The position numbers and the translations under genes were made by a program. A stretch of 38,973 nt of DNA from Pseudomonadota bacterium (lineage in GTDB: Bacteria > Pseudomonadota > Gammaproteobacteria > JAKAQQ01), in assembly GCA_021828045.1 (NCBI GenBank), contig JAKATI010000007.1, positions 1 to 38,973 of the forward strand. The letters are read 5' to 3'. How positions within the stretch are numbered: the first letter of the stretch is position 1; every line of letters starts with the position of its first letter. The notes below the pieces were generated by a model. That model was not told the DNA's origin. It searched no databases and was given only the letters and a program-made list of their open reading frames with translations. Positions 1 through 6,968 of this stretch are shown in pieces.

Positions 1-699
1 TTCCGATCTAACGAGAGGGGGCGAGTTCCCTTTTTGGTTGACTGCCTGAAACGGGGCGAAAGGCTGGCCTTGGTTTCAGATGCGGGAACTCCACTCCTGA
101 GCGATCCGGGTTGCTGGCTTGTTGCGGCCGCACACGAGGCCGGGTTCCGGGTCACGCCGGTACCGGGTCCGTCTGCCGTCCTGGCTGCCTTGTCGGTAGC
201 GGGATTTCCAGCCGCCCGGTTTCATTTCGAGGGTTTTCTGCCCCCACGGGGCCCTGTCCGTGAGGCCCGCCTGCGGGCACTTTCCGGAGTCGACATTCCG
301 CTCGTTTTCTTTGATTCTCCCGTGCGTCTCGAACGTCTGGTGGACGAGCTGGCCGGAATCTTCGGGCCAGACCGGAAAGCACTCTTGGCACGTGAGATGA
401 CCAAGCAGCATGAAACGATCCACCGGGCCTCGCTGGCCGAGCTCAGGACGTTCCTCGCCTCGCAGAACGGGCCCACCCGAGGTGAGGTCGTTGTGGTGGT
501 GGAGGCCGCGGCAGAATGGAGGGGGGGTGAGACTGCACACCCGCCCGATGAGAGGCTGGATCGCGTACTCCGGTTGCTGCTGGATTCGCTTTCTCCATCG
601 CGTGCGGCGACGGTGGCATCGACCCTCTTGGATCTTCCCCGTTCTGTGGCCTATCGGCGGGTCCTCGATCTCAGGGGAAAGGCAGCCTCCAGCCCGTAA
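1..699 (+). CDS. rsmI: 16S rRNA (cytidine1402-2'-O)-methyltransferase, 5' end outside window
   Basis: SAM-dependent methyltransferase that 2'-O-methylates C1402 of 16S rRNA in the ribosomal P-site region. The frame is open from base 1, so the gene starts upstream; the visible part is about 232 residues of a family usually near 280. The first in-window residues (FRSNERGRV) match the family's conserved 'NER' stretch, followed by VSDAGTPLLSDPG and PGPSAVLAALSVAGFP, the hallmark motifs of the tetrapyrrole-methylase-like fold, and then the FEGFLP motif. A TTG at 34 opens a shorter frame but would cut off the conserved NER segment, so it is not the start. It ends with TAA at 697-699, 26 bases before the stop of the convergent adk gene, with no obvious terminator between them. 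Identification is firm; only the missing N-terminus limits it. Confidence 0.93.
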   Translation, partial: FRSNERGRVPFLVDCLKRGERLALVSDAGTPLLSDPGCWLVAAAHEAGFRVTPVPGPSAVLAALSVAGFPAARFHFEGFLPPRGPVREARLRALSGVDIPLVFFDSPVRLERLVDELAGIFGPDRKALLAREMTKQHETIHRASLAELRTFLASQNGPTRGEVVVVVEAAAEWRGGETAHPPDERLDRVLRLLLDSLSPSRAATVASTLLDLPRSVAYRRVLDLRGKAASSP

Positions 700-725
700 T
701 GAGGGCTGAGGAAACCGGCTCCCTA

Positions 726-1568
726 TCAGCGGGACCTCGTTTTCTTGGCCTTGCCGGAGCGTTTCTTTGCAGGCGGGAGGTTCCGTGGCTTTGATTTCTT
801 CTTGGCGGAGGTGGTGGAGACTCGCCGAGCGGTGCGGGCAGCGGCAGGGGACTTGGACTGCCGGGCCGGTACCTTGCCTTTCCGGGGGCGAAGGGGTGCT
901 CTGCGTTGCCGGTGTTCGTTGATGACCCGTCGGATCTGCCGAAAGATGGTGGGGATCGGCCCATCCGCGTTGATTTCGGCGAGGAGTCCACGCGAGCGGT
1001 AAAACCCGATGAGCGGTTCGGTCTGGGCTTCGTAAACGCGGAGTCGGTTGATGATGGTCTCTTCGTTGTCATCGCTGCGGTGACGCAAGAGAGTGCCGCA
1101 GTTGTCGCACTGGTCATCGAAACGGGGGGGCGAGGTATAGCGGTTGTAAACCGCTCCACACTGGGGGCAAGTCAGACGTCCGGACAAGCGCTGGATGAGG
1201 TATTCGGAATCCATCTGGAACAGGATGGCGACCGTGAGGGGCCGGTCCAGGGTCTCGAGAAGCTTCTCCAGTGCCTGGGCCTGTTCCAGATTCCTCGGAA
1301 AGCCGTCAAGCAGGAACCCGGATCGGGCATCGGGTTGAACCAGCCGGTCGCGGATGATGCCCATCACAATGGTGTCGGAGACGAGCAAGCCCTGATCCAT
1401 GACCGCTTGGGCCTCGAGCCCCAAGGGTAGCCTGCTTTGAACTGCCTGGCGCAGCAGTTCGCCTGTCGAGATCTGAGGAATCCCGTACTGCTGGGACAAG
1501 AGGCGGGCTTGGGTTCCCTTCCCGGAACCGGGTGCGCCGATCAAGACGATTTGGACGAGTGACTGCAT
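726..1568 (-). CDS. adk: Adenylate kinase with zinc-finger LID and long basic C-terminal tail
   Basis: Catalyses ATP + AMP = 2 ADP in the cytoplasm. The P-loop GAPGSGKGT lies at residues 11-19, the AMP-binding segment STGELLR follows, and DGFPRN is at 88-93. The LID carries four cysteines (C134, C137, C154, C157; C-x2-C-x16-C-x2-C), the zinc-binding type of LID. I chose the ATG at 1568, which puts the P-loop at the normal distance; a TTG 39 bases upstream also exists. The core ends near residue 215, the normal family length, but the protein runs on to 280 with a tail made almost entirely of Lys, Arg, Ala, Pro, Ser and Thr. This tail resembles histone H1/AlgP-like basic repeats and is not part of the Adk family. 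It could bind nucleic acid or polyphosphate; that is inference. The gene is divergent from pfp across a 141-base gap. Confidence 0.94.
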   Translation of the reverse strand: MQSLVQIVLIGAPGSGKGTQARLLSQQYGIPQISTGELLRQAVQSRLPLGLEAQAVMDQGLLVSDTIVMGIIRDRLVQPDARSGFLLDGFPRNLEQAQALEKLLETLDRPLTVAILFQMDSEYLIQRLSGRLTCPQCGAVYNRYTSPPRFDDQCDNCGTLLRHRSDDNEETIINRLRVYEAQTEPLIGFYRSRGLLAEINADGPIPTIFRQIRRVINEHRQRRAPLRPRKGKVPARQSKSPAAARTARRVSTTSAKKKSKPRNLPPAKKRSGKAKKTRSR

Positions 1569-1709
1569 GGATGGGCCCGGATCAAGGGAGGATGTGGCCG
1601 GTTTCAAGCTGCCGCGCTAAACTACCGCGTGCAGTGCGCGGCGTCAACCCGAGGCCTCTTTTATCATGGTTCGGGTACCAATCTTCCGCGGCTGGGGAAA
1701 GGGCGCGTC

Positions 1710-2987
1710 ATGAAGAAAAAATCCTTGCCGGTAAACATGTTGTATGCCCAGTCTGGGGGGGTGACGTCCGTCATCAATGCAACAGCTTGGGCATTGATTG
1801 ATGAAGCGCGGAGGAAAAGAGGGTCTGTCGGCGACGTTTACGTCGGATCGGATGGGATCGTGGGAGTTCTCGAGGAAAATCTCATTGATGTGAAGAGAAT
1901 TCCCGAATCCGTGCTGGCACGGCTCCCTTATACGCCGGCCGGGGCTTTTGGCTCCTGCCGTTTCAAGCTGGGCACCCCCGAAAAGAATCCGGGCCAATAT
2001 GAAAGGCTTTTTGCCGTTTTTGTTGCCCACCAGATCGGTTATTTCTTCTACAACGGGGGCGGCGATTCACAGGATACCGCTCGTAAAATCGCTGAATATT
2101 GCAAAGGCCGGGGGCACCCCGTTCGGGTTCTGGGATTGCCCAAGACGATCGACAATGACCTCTACGGAACGGATTTTTCTCCGGGGTACGGTTCGGTTGC
2201 CAAGTACATCGCGGTTTCAGCACTCGAGGCGTCGCTGGATGTCGCTTCCATGTCTCGGACCTCCACCCGGGTTTTCATCCTCGAGGTCATGGGCCGGCAC
2301 AGCGGCTGGATTGCTGCCGCCTCGGCCCTTGCACAGAAGCGCGCTGGAGATCCTCCCCACCTCATCCTGTTCCCGGAGCGGCCATTCGAGGCCGAGGATT
2401 TCCTGGCTCGGGTACGTGAGACAGTCGAATCCCGCGGCTTCTGCGTCATCGTCACCTCCGAGGGGATTCGCGACCGGAAGGGGCAGTTTATCAGCGAGAG
2501 TGGGATCAAAGACGCCTTTGGCCACACGCAGCTCGGCGGAGTGGCCCCGGTGCTGGCCCAGCTGGTCGGGACGCGACTCGGGTACAAGTACCACTGGGCC
2601 GTATCCGATTATCTGCAACGCGCTGCCCGCCATCTGGCTTCTCGGACCGATTGGGAGGCAGCTCTGGCGGTGGGTCGGGCGGCGGTTCGCAAGGCTTTGG
2701 CCGGTTCGGATGGCGTCATGTTGACCCTCCTGCGCGGGGCCGGTTCGCACCCCCGCTTCCGGATTGGAGAGATCGCCCTTGAGCAAGTAGCCAACCGGGA
2801 ACGGCCGCTTCCGCCGAAGTTCATCGGGTCGGGTGGATACGGTCTCACGCCCGAGGCCCGGCGCCATCTCCTGCCCCTGATCCAGGGAGAAGCTCCTCTG
2901 CCTTACACGGGTGGAATCCCGGACTATGTTCGTGAACTTCCCCGGCGCTGGCTCAGGAAGAGGTTGCCCCCTTTTGCCGCTCGCTGA
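1710..2987 (+). CDS. pfp: Pyrophosphate-dependent 6-phosphofructokinase
   Basis: Reversible phosphorylation of fructose 6-phosphate using PPi instead of ATP, so it can serve both glycolysis and gluconeogenesis. The protein has 425 residues. Specificity markers are visible: GGGDS at 116-120 puts Asp at the position that is Gly in ATP enzymes, and PKTIDND at 144-150 carries Lys where ATP enzymes have PGTIDND. The substrate-binding MGRHSGW motif is also present. The ATG at 1710 follows a purine-rich GGGGAAAGGG stretch; the frame is open further upstream to a GTG at 1629, but those residues do not look like family sequence. The 3' end overlaps the start of the following cation transporter gene, suggesting co-transcription. 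PPi-PFK is typical of methanotrophic, sulfur-oxidising and ammonia-oxidising Proteobacteria. Assignment is confident; PPi specificity is inferred from the residues. Confidence 0.92.
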   Translation: MKKKSLPVNMLYAQSGGVTSVINATAWALIDEARRKRGSVGDVYVGSDGIVGVLEENLIDVKRIPESVLARLPYTPAGAFGSCRFKLGTPEKNPGQYERLFAVFVAHQIGYFFYNGGGDSQDTARKIAEYCKGRGHPVRVLGLPKTIDNDLYGTDFSPGYGSVAKYIAVSALEASLDVASMSRTSTRVFILEVMGRHSGWIAAASALAQKRAGDPPHLILFPERPFEAEDFLARVRETVESRGFCVIVTSEGIRDRKGQFISESGIKDAFGHTQLGGVAPVLAQLVGTRLGYKYHWAVSDYLQRAARHLASRTDWEAALAVGRAAVRKALAGSDGVMLTLLRGAGSHPRFRIGEIALEQVANRERPLPPKFIGSGGYGLTPEARRHLLPLIQGEAPLPYTGGIPDYVRELPRRWLRKRLPPFAAR

Positions 2988-3912
2988 GCCTTCCTGGCAT
3001 CACCATCCATTCGCTGAGCAAGGAAGCGACTCGCGTCGGCGACTGGCCTTCTGCCTGGGTCTCACGGCCCTCTATGCACTCATCGAGTTTGCCGCCGCTC
3101 GATGGGCCCATTCTCTTGCATTACTTGGGGATTCGGGCCATATGCTGGTCGACACGCTGGCCTTGGTCATTGCCATGGCGGGGGCCAGCCTGTCGCGAAG
3201 ACCTCCTTCCGAGCACCAGACCTATGGCTGGGGACGGGCGGAAGTCATCGCTGCCGCCATCAATGCAATCCTCATGCTGACGCTGTTTGGTATCCTGGCC
3301 ACCCTGTCTGTCCGGCGTTTACTCAGGCCGGAGCCCGTAGCGGTGAGCGGGTGGACGGTACTGGTCATCGGAGCCGGCGGGTTGATCTTGAACTTGGGGA
3401 TAACCCGAATTCTCCGCGCCCACCGTGGTTCGCTCAATGTACGCATGACCTTCTGGCATGCCATGGGCGACCTTTTTGGTTCCCTCGCGGCCATCGTGGC
3501 GGGGGCCGTGATCGTCACGACCGGTTGGATGCCGATCGATCCGATCCTGTCTCTGTTCATTGCGAGCCTCATTCTCGTCGTGGGGATCCGGTTGTTCCGG
3601 CAGGCTCTCCATGTCCTTCTGGAAGGGGTTCCGCCTGGCCTGGATGCCGTCCGGATCGGGGAGAGCCTGTCCCAGCTGGAAGGTGTGCTTTCTGTTCACG
3701 ATCTCCATATCTGGGCCCTGTCCTCGGAACAGGTTGCGTTGTCCGCTCATGTGATGGTGGAAACCCTGGGCGACTGGTCGATCGTCCTGGAGCGCCTGGC
3801 GCGTCACCTGGAAAGCCGCTATGGAATCCGGCACGTCACCCTCCAGCCCGAATCCTGGGTCCGGAAGGTCCCGGTCGAATCGGTCGCCCGGCATCCTGCC
3901 GGGCCCCGGTGA
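2926..3912 (+). CDS. Cation diffusion facilitator (CzcD/ZitB-like metal efflux)
   Basis: Inner-membrane proton-coupled exporter of Zn2+ or related divalent cations. Six hydrophobic segments are visible. The transport-site signatures HMLVD in TM2 (within LLGDSGHMLVDT) and HAMGD in TM5 give the two His/Asp pairs of site A. The cytoplasmic C-terminal domain carries VHDLHIWALSSEQVALSAH, the usual CDF metallochaperone-like domain. A short His cluster (WHHH) precedes TM1. The start is uncertain: an ATG at 2926 (used here), a GTG at 2911 and a TTG at 2974 preceded by GGAAGAGG are all possible, and all overlap pfp. About 328 residues from 2926. The overlap with pfp implies translational coupling. Metal specificity cannot be read from the sequence. 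Confidence 0.88.
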   Translation: MFVNFPGAGSGRGCPLLPLAEPSWHHHPFAEQGSDSRRRLAFCLGLTALYALIEFAAARWAHSLALLGDSGHMLVDTLALVIAMAGASLSRRPPSEHQTYGWGRAEVIAAAINAILMLTLFGILATLSVRRLLRPEPVAVSGWTVLVIGAGGLILNLGITRILRAHRGSLNVRMTFWHAMGDLFGSLAAIVAGAVIVTTGWMPIDPILSLFIASLILVVGIRLFRQALHVLLEGVPPGLDAVRIGESLSQLEGVLSVHDLHIWALSSEQVALSAHVMVETLGDWSIVLERLARHLESRYGIRHVTLQPESWVRKVPVESVARHPAGPR

Positions 3913-3925
3913 ATCTGTGTAGAAT
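3896..3925 (+). promoter_or_regulatory. Candidate sigma70-type promoter for the DGQHR gene
   Basis: CTGCCG at 3896-3901 and TAGAAT at 3920-3925 are separated by 18 bases. The -35 half lies inside the end of the CDF gene. The same TAGAAT -10 with an 18-base spacer occurs ahead of cpdA, which supports it. Predicted transcript start is about 45 bases before the GTG at 3979. Confidence 0.45.
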
Positions 3926-3978
3926 CCCGAGAGGTCCCCAACCGAGGGACCCCGTCTGAACCCGAATGGAGGTGCCCA

Positions 3979-5136
3979 GTGCTTGCGACACAAATTCGAC
4001 AGAAAGATAGCCACTTCTACTTCATCAACTACACCGCGCAGGATCTCCTGAACCGGGTTCGGTTCATTTCCCGCTTCTATGGGGAAGGGGGGCAGATCCG
4101 TCCGGATGATACGGATGCGGAGGATGACATCGTCCGGTTCATCGCACGCGTGGAGCGGAGTGACGGAGCCTTTCAGCGGGAGCTGTCCCGGGCCAAGGTG
4201 CGCGCCCTTCAGAATTTTTACGAGACCGCAATTTCCCAACCGCCGATTCCCGGTACGATCCTTCTTTTCACGAAAGAATCCTTGGAATTCACTCCCCTGT
4301 CAGGTGCCCGCCATGTCGGCAATTTGAGTGAGCCCAGTGACCGGTTCCTGATCATCGATGGCCAGCACCGGCTGGCGGCATTGCATTTCTATCTTCAAAA
4401 GAAACCGGAGGAGGCGGCCTCACTCCACATTCCCTGCATCCTGTTTGACGGGCACAGCGAAGATTTCGCGACCGAGATGTTCGTCATCATCAACTCCACG
4501 CCGACCCGGATCAATAAGAGCCATCTCATCGACCTGTATGAAAAAGTATCGTGGGCGGAACCGGACCGGAAGTTTGCCGCCCGCATCGTCGACGCCCTCT
4601 ACAGCGCAACGGACAGCCCGCTCCGCTATCGCATCAACCGGTTGGGGGGACGCAGCCAGCAGGAGAAATGGATTCTCCAGGCCGAACTGTTCAATGAGCT
4701 GCATCGATGGGTCCGTGCCCGCTGGCCGGCCATCGGAAAAGAGGTCTCGACCTCGCGGGAGGGGAAACGCGAGGCGGAGAGCGATTACCGGGCGATCCGT
4801 GATTTTCTCAAAGCCGCCCAGAAAATCTTTGGACAGGCGTGGGGCAACAATAGCCGGTACATGGTGACCCGTCCCGTGACCCTCAAGGCGCTGATTCGGG
4901 TGGCAGCCGATCTGGCCGAAAACGACCGGGACCCGGAGGAGGGCCGGATCGAACGGTGGGAGGTGCGCCTGTCGCCTTGGCGCAACTTGGTGCCGGATTT
5001 CCGGACCGAAGGGTTCTATGAGCGCTACGCCGCAAAGGGACAAGTCGAACGAGTGGCGATCCTGCATCGCCATCTCGCCCAAAGCGCCCGCATTCCTCCT
5101 GCCATCAAGACGGGAGCAGCAAAACAGCGGGGATAG
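3979..5136 (+). CDS. DGQHR-domain protein (DndB-like family)
   Basis: A 385-residue soluble protein with the signature IDGQHRLAAL, DGQHR at residues 127-131, followed at about 171-187 by INSTPTRINKSHLIDLY, the second conserved block of the family. DGQHR proteins include DndB, the repressor-like partner of DNA phosphorothioation systems, and many uncharacterised members often found near DNA-modification genes; the biochemical activity of this subgroup is not established. The GTG start at 3979 has a GGAGG six bases upstream. No dndA/C/D/E genes are in the window, so a phosphorothioation role is unsupported. A D12-class DNA adenine methyltransferase lies two genes downstream, separated by a secreted protein, which may or may not be functionally connected. 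The family call is solid; a specific function is not. Confidence 0.8.
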   Translation: MLATQIRQKDSHFYFINYTAQDLLNRVRFISRFYGEGGQIRPDDTDAEDDIVRFIARVERSDGAFQRELSRAKVRALQNFYETAISQPPIPGTILLFTKESLEFTPLSGARHVGNLSEPSDRFLIIDGQHRLAALHFYLQKKPEEAASLHIPCILFDGHSEDFATEMFVIINSTPTRINKSHLIDLYEKVSWAEPDRKFAARIVDALYSATDSPLRYRINRLGGRSQQEKWILQAELFNELHRWVRARWPAIGKEVSTSREGKREAESDYRAIRDFLKAAQKIFGQAWGNNSRYMVTRPVTLKALIRVAADLAENDRDPEEGRIERWEVRLSPWRNLVPDFRTEGFYERYAAKGQVERVAILHRHLAQSARIPPAIKTGAAKQRG

Positions 5137-5156
5137 GTGGTTTTCGCGGGGAGGCG

Positions 5157-5162
5157 TAGAAT
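5157..5162 (+). promoter_or_regulatory. Candidate -10 box (TAGAAT) just before the DUF4124-like gene
   Basis: TAGAAT lies eight bases before the ATG at 5170, with no clear -35. If used, the mRNA would be leaderless or start at the ATG. It matches the -10 boxes at 3920 and 9093. Confidence 0.25.
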
Positions 5163-5169
5163 CCGGACC

Positions 5170-5847
5170 ATGAACGGGATTCCTGCCCGCTGTCCCGGGC
5201 TTCGACAGACCCGCCGGTGGACGATGCTTGTGCTGGCGGCACTGGCCGGTTTCTGGACCGGGCCTTTGCGGGCCGAGCCCAGGCAGGCGGTCCCGGTGCG
5301 GATCTATGAGTGGAGAGGTCCCCACGGAGTGACGCATTTTTCGGGAACTCCGCCTCCCCGCAACCAGTCCGGGGTGACCCACCTCAGGCAGAAGACCCTT
5401 GAACTGGTTCCCGTTTCCGCTCGCCAAGCGCGTCGCGACTACCGTTCCAGCCTGCGTGCTGCCCGATCCATGGAACAAGGTTTGCGAATGCTGGAACGGG
5501 AGGAGGCCGGGTCCTCCTCAACCGCCTTCCAGACACCCTACCCGGGGAATGGGCCAGCGGAAGTTGCGCCTTCCGGCTACGCTGGCCAACGGGGTGCGTT
5601 CTACCCGCCCTTGGGGTTCTACCCCGTGGGACTCGGGCCACCCCCCTTCGCCCGATCCCCTGGGCCCGCCCCGGACTTGTCCCCACCGAGTGCCGGATTC
5701 GGCATTTGTGGCTATGAGATCACCTGTCCCGGGACGAACACGCCACCCGTCATCGGGACGGAGCCGCCCTTCTTCCCCCGGCCCGCTCCCGCCCCGGCAC
5801 CCGTACCGCTGCCTGCACCCCCACCGCCTCCTCCTCCCCGTCGCTAG
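5170..5847 (+). CDS. Secreted proline-rich protein with N-terminal DUF4124-like domain
   Basis: About 225 residues from the ATG at 5170. A basic start (RQTRRW) followed by a hydrophobic run (TMLVLAALAGFWTGPLRA) looks like a Sec signal peptide with cleavage near RA|EP. The mature protein begins with VRIYEWRGPHGVTHFSGTPP, which fits the DUF4124 pattern (Y-W-x-D/H-G-V-x-H-F-S-x-x-P-P) of small periplasmic proteins of unknown function. A coiled stretch rich in Arg and Glu follows, and the last 100 residues are dominated by Pro, Gly and aromatic residues, ending in alternating Pro-Ala and a poly-Pro run. The proline-rich end may span the periplasm or bind a wall or membrane partner; that is inference. 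It starts 33 bases after the DGQHR gene and ends 65 bases before the methyltransferase. Confidence 0.62.
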   Translation: MNGIPARCPGLRQTRRWTMLVLAALAGFWTGPLRAEPRQAVPVRIYEWRGPHGVTHFSGTPPPRNQSGVTHLRQKTLELVPVSARQARRDYRSSLRAARSMEQGLRMLEREEAGSSSTAFQTPYPGNGPAEVAPSGYAGQRGAFYPPLGFYPVGLGPPPFARSPGPAPDLSPPSAGFGICGYEITCPGTNTPPVIGTEPPFFPRPAPAPAPVPLPAPPPPPPPRR

Positions 5848-5912
5848 ATGCCACCCGCGAGTGGTGACGACTCGGCCCACCATCCTGAACGGCGCGCCGG
5901 AGATGTCTCGCT

Positions 5913-6968
5913 GTGATCAAATACCTAGGATCCAAACGTCTGTTGATTCCGAAAATTCTGGAACAGGTGAGGCTTGCCCCCTCCGCCCGTTCCGTGATCG
6001 ACCTGTTTTCGGGAACTTCACGCGTGGGTTATGCACTCAAGGCTGCCGGATACCGCGTTCTTGCCAATGACCACAATGCCTACGCCGAGGTGGTGGCCCG
6101 TTGCTACATTGAGACGGATGCCACCCACGTCTCCAAGGATGCCGAGCGGCTGATCCGCGAACTGAATGCGCTGCCTGGCCGACCCGGTTTCTTTACCGAA
6201 ACCTACTGCGAGAAGTCACGTTTCTTCCACCCGAAGAATGGTGCACGCATCGATGCCATCCGCGATCGGATCACCACCCTCGGCCTGCCCCCGCAACTCG
6301 AGGCGGTCGTCCTGGTTGCCCTGATGGAGGCGGCAGACCGGGTGGATTCCACGACCGGTGTCCAAATGGCTTATCTGAAGCAGTGGGCCCCTCGGGCGCT
6401 TTCGGATCTTGAACTCCGGTTGCCGCCACTCCTGGACTGTGCACCGGCCGGGCCGGGGCAGGCGACGGGATGGGATGCGCTTGAGGCGGCTCGCCGTCTC
6501 GAGTCGGATGTCGCTTACCTCGACCCGCCCTATAACCAGCACTCCTATCTGGCCAACTACCACATCTGGGAAACCTTGGTTCTCTGGGATTCCCCCGGCG
6601 TTTACGGTTCTGCCTGCAAGCGACTCGACTGCCGGACCCGGAAGAGCCCACTCAACTCAAAAGTCCGGTTCCTGTCGTATTTCCGGTCGGTTCTTTCCGC
6701 GCTCCGTGCGCCGGTGGTGATCGTGTCATTCAGTGACGAGGGATTCTTGACCGAAGAGGAGATGTCCCGCCTCCTTGTGGAACTGGCGGGTCCAGGCGGG
6801 ACCGTTGAGCGGGAAGTCGTGGATTACCGCCGCTACGTTGGAGCCCGGATCGGCATCTACAATCCCAAGGGTGAGAAGGTCGGCCAGGTGGGCCGGCTCC
6901 GGAACCGTGAAATCCTTTACCGTGTCCGTCGTTCCGGTATGAATGAGAGGCGAGACAAGCCTGACTAG
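5913..6968 (+). CDS. D12-class (Dam-like) DNA N6-adenine methyltransferase, orphan
   Basis: A 351-residue enzyme that should transfer a methyl group from SAM to adenine N6 in a specific DNA site. The N-terminal KYLGSKR matches the start of D12/Dam enzymes; motif I is DLFSGTSRVG at 30-39 (SAM binding), and the catalytic DPPY is at 204-207, followed by NQHSYLANYHIWE, a pattern of Eco57I/D12-type orphan enzymes. The GTG start at 5913 has GGAG ten bases upstream. No restriction endonuclease gene is adjacent, so it is either an orphan regulatory methyltransferase or the remnant of a system whose partner is elsewhere; the nearby DGQHR protein is the only DNA-related candidate. The stop TAG shares the palindrome CTAG with the stop of the convergent acs gene. 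Confidence 0.85.
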   Translation: MIKYLGSKRLLIPKILEQVRLAPSARSVIDLFSGTSRVGYALKAAGYRVLANDHNAYAEVVARCYIETDATHVSKDAERLIRELNALPGRPGFFTETYCEKSRFFHPKNGARIDAIRDRITTLGLPPQLEAVVLVALMEAADRVDSTTGVQMAYLKQWAPRALSDLELRLPPLLDCAPAGPGQATGWDALEAARRLESDVAYLDPPYNQHSYLANYHIWETLVLWDSPGVYGSACKRLDCRTRKSPLNSKVRFLSYFRSVLSALRAPVVIVSFSDEGFLTEEEMSRLLVELAGPGGTVEREVVDYRRYVGARIGIYNPKGEKVGQVGRLRNREILYRVRRSGMNERRDKPD

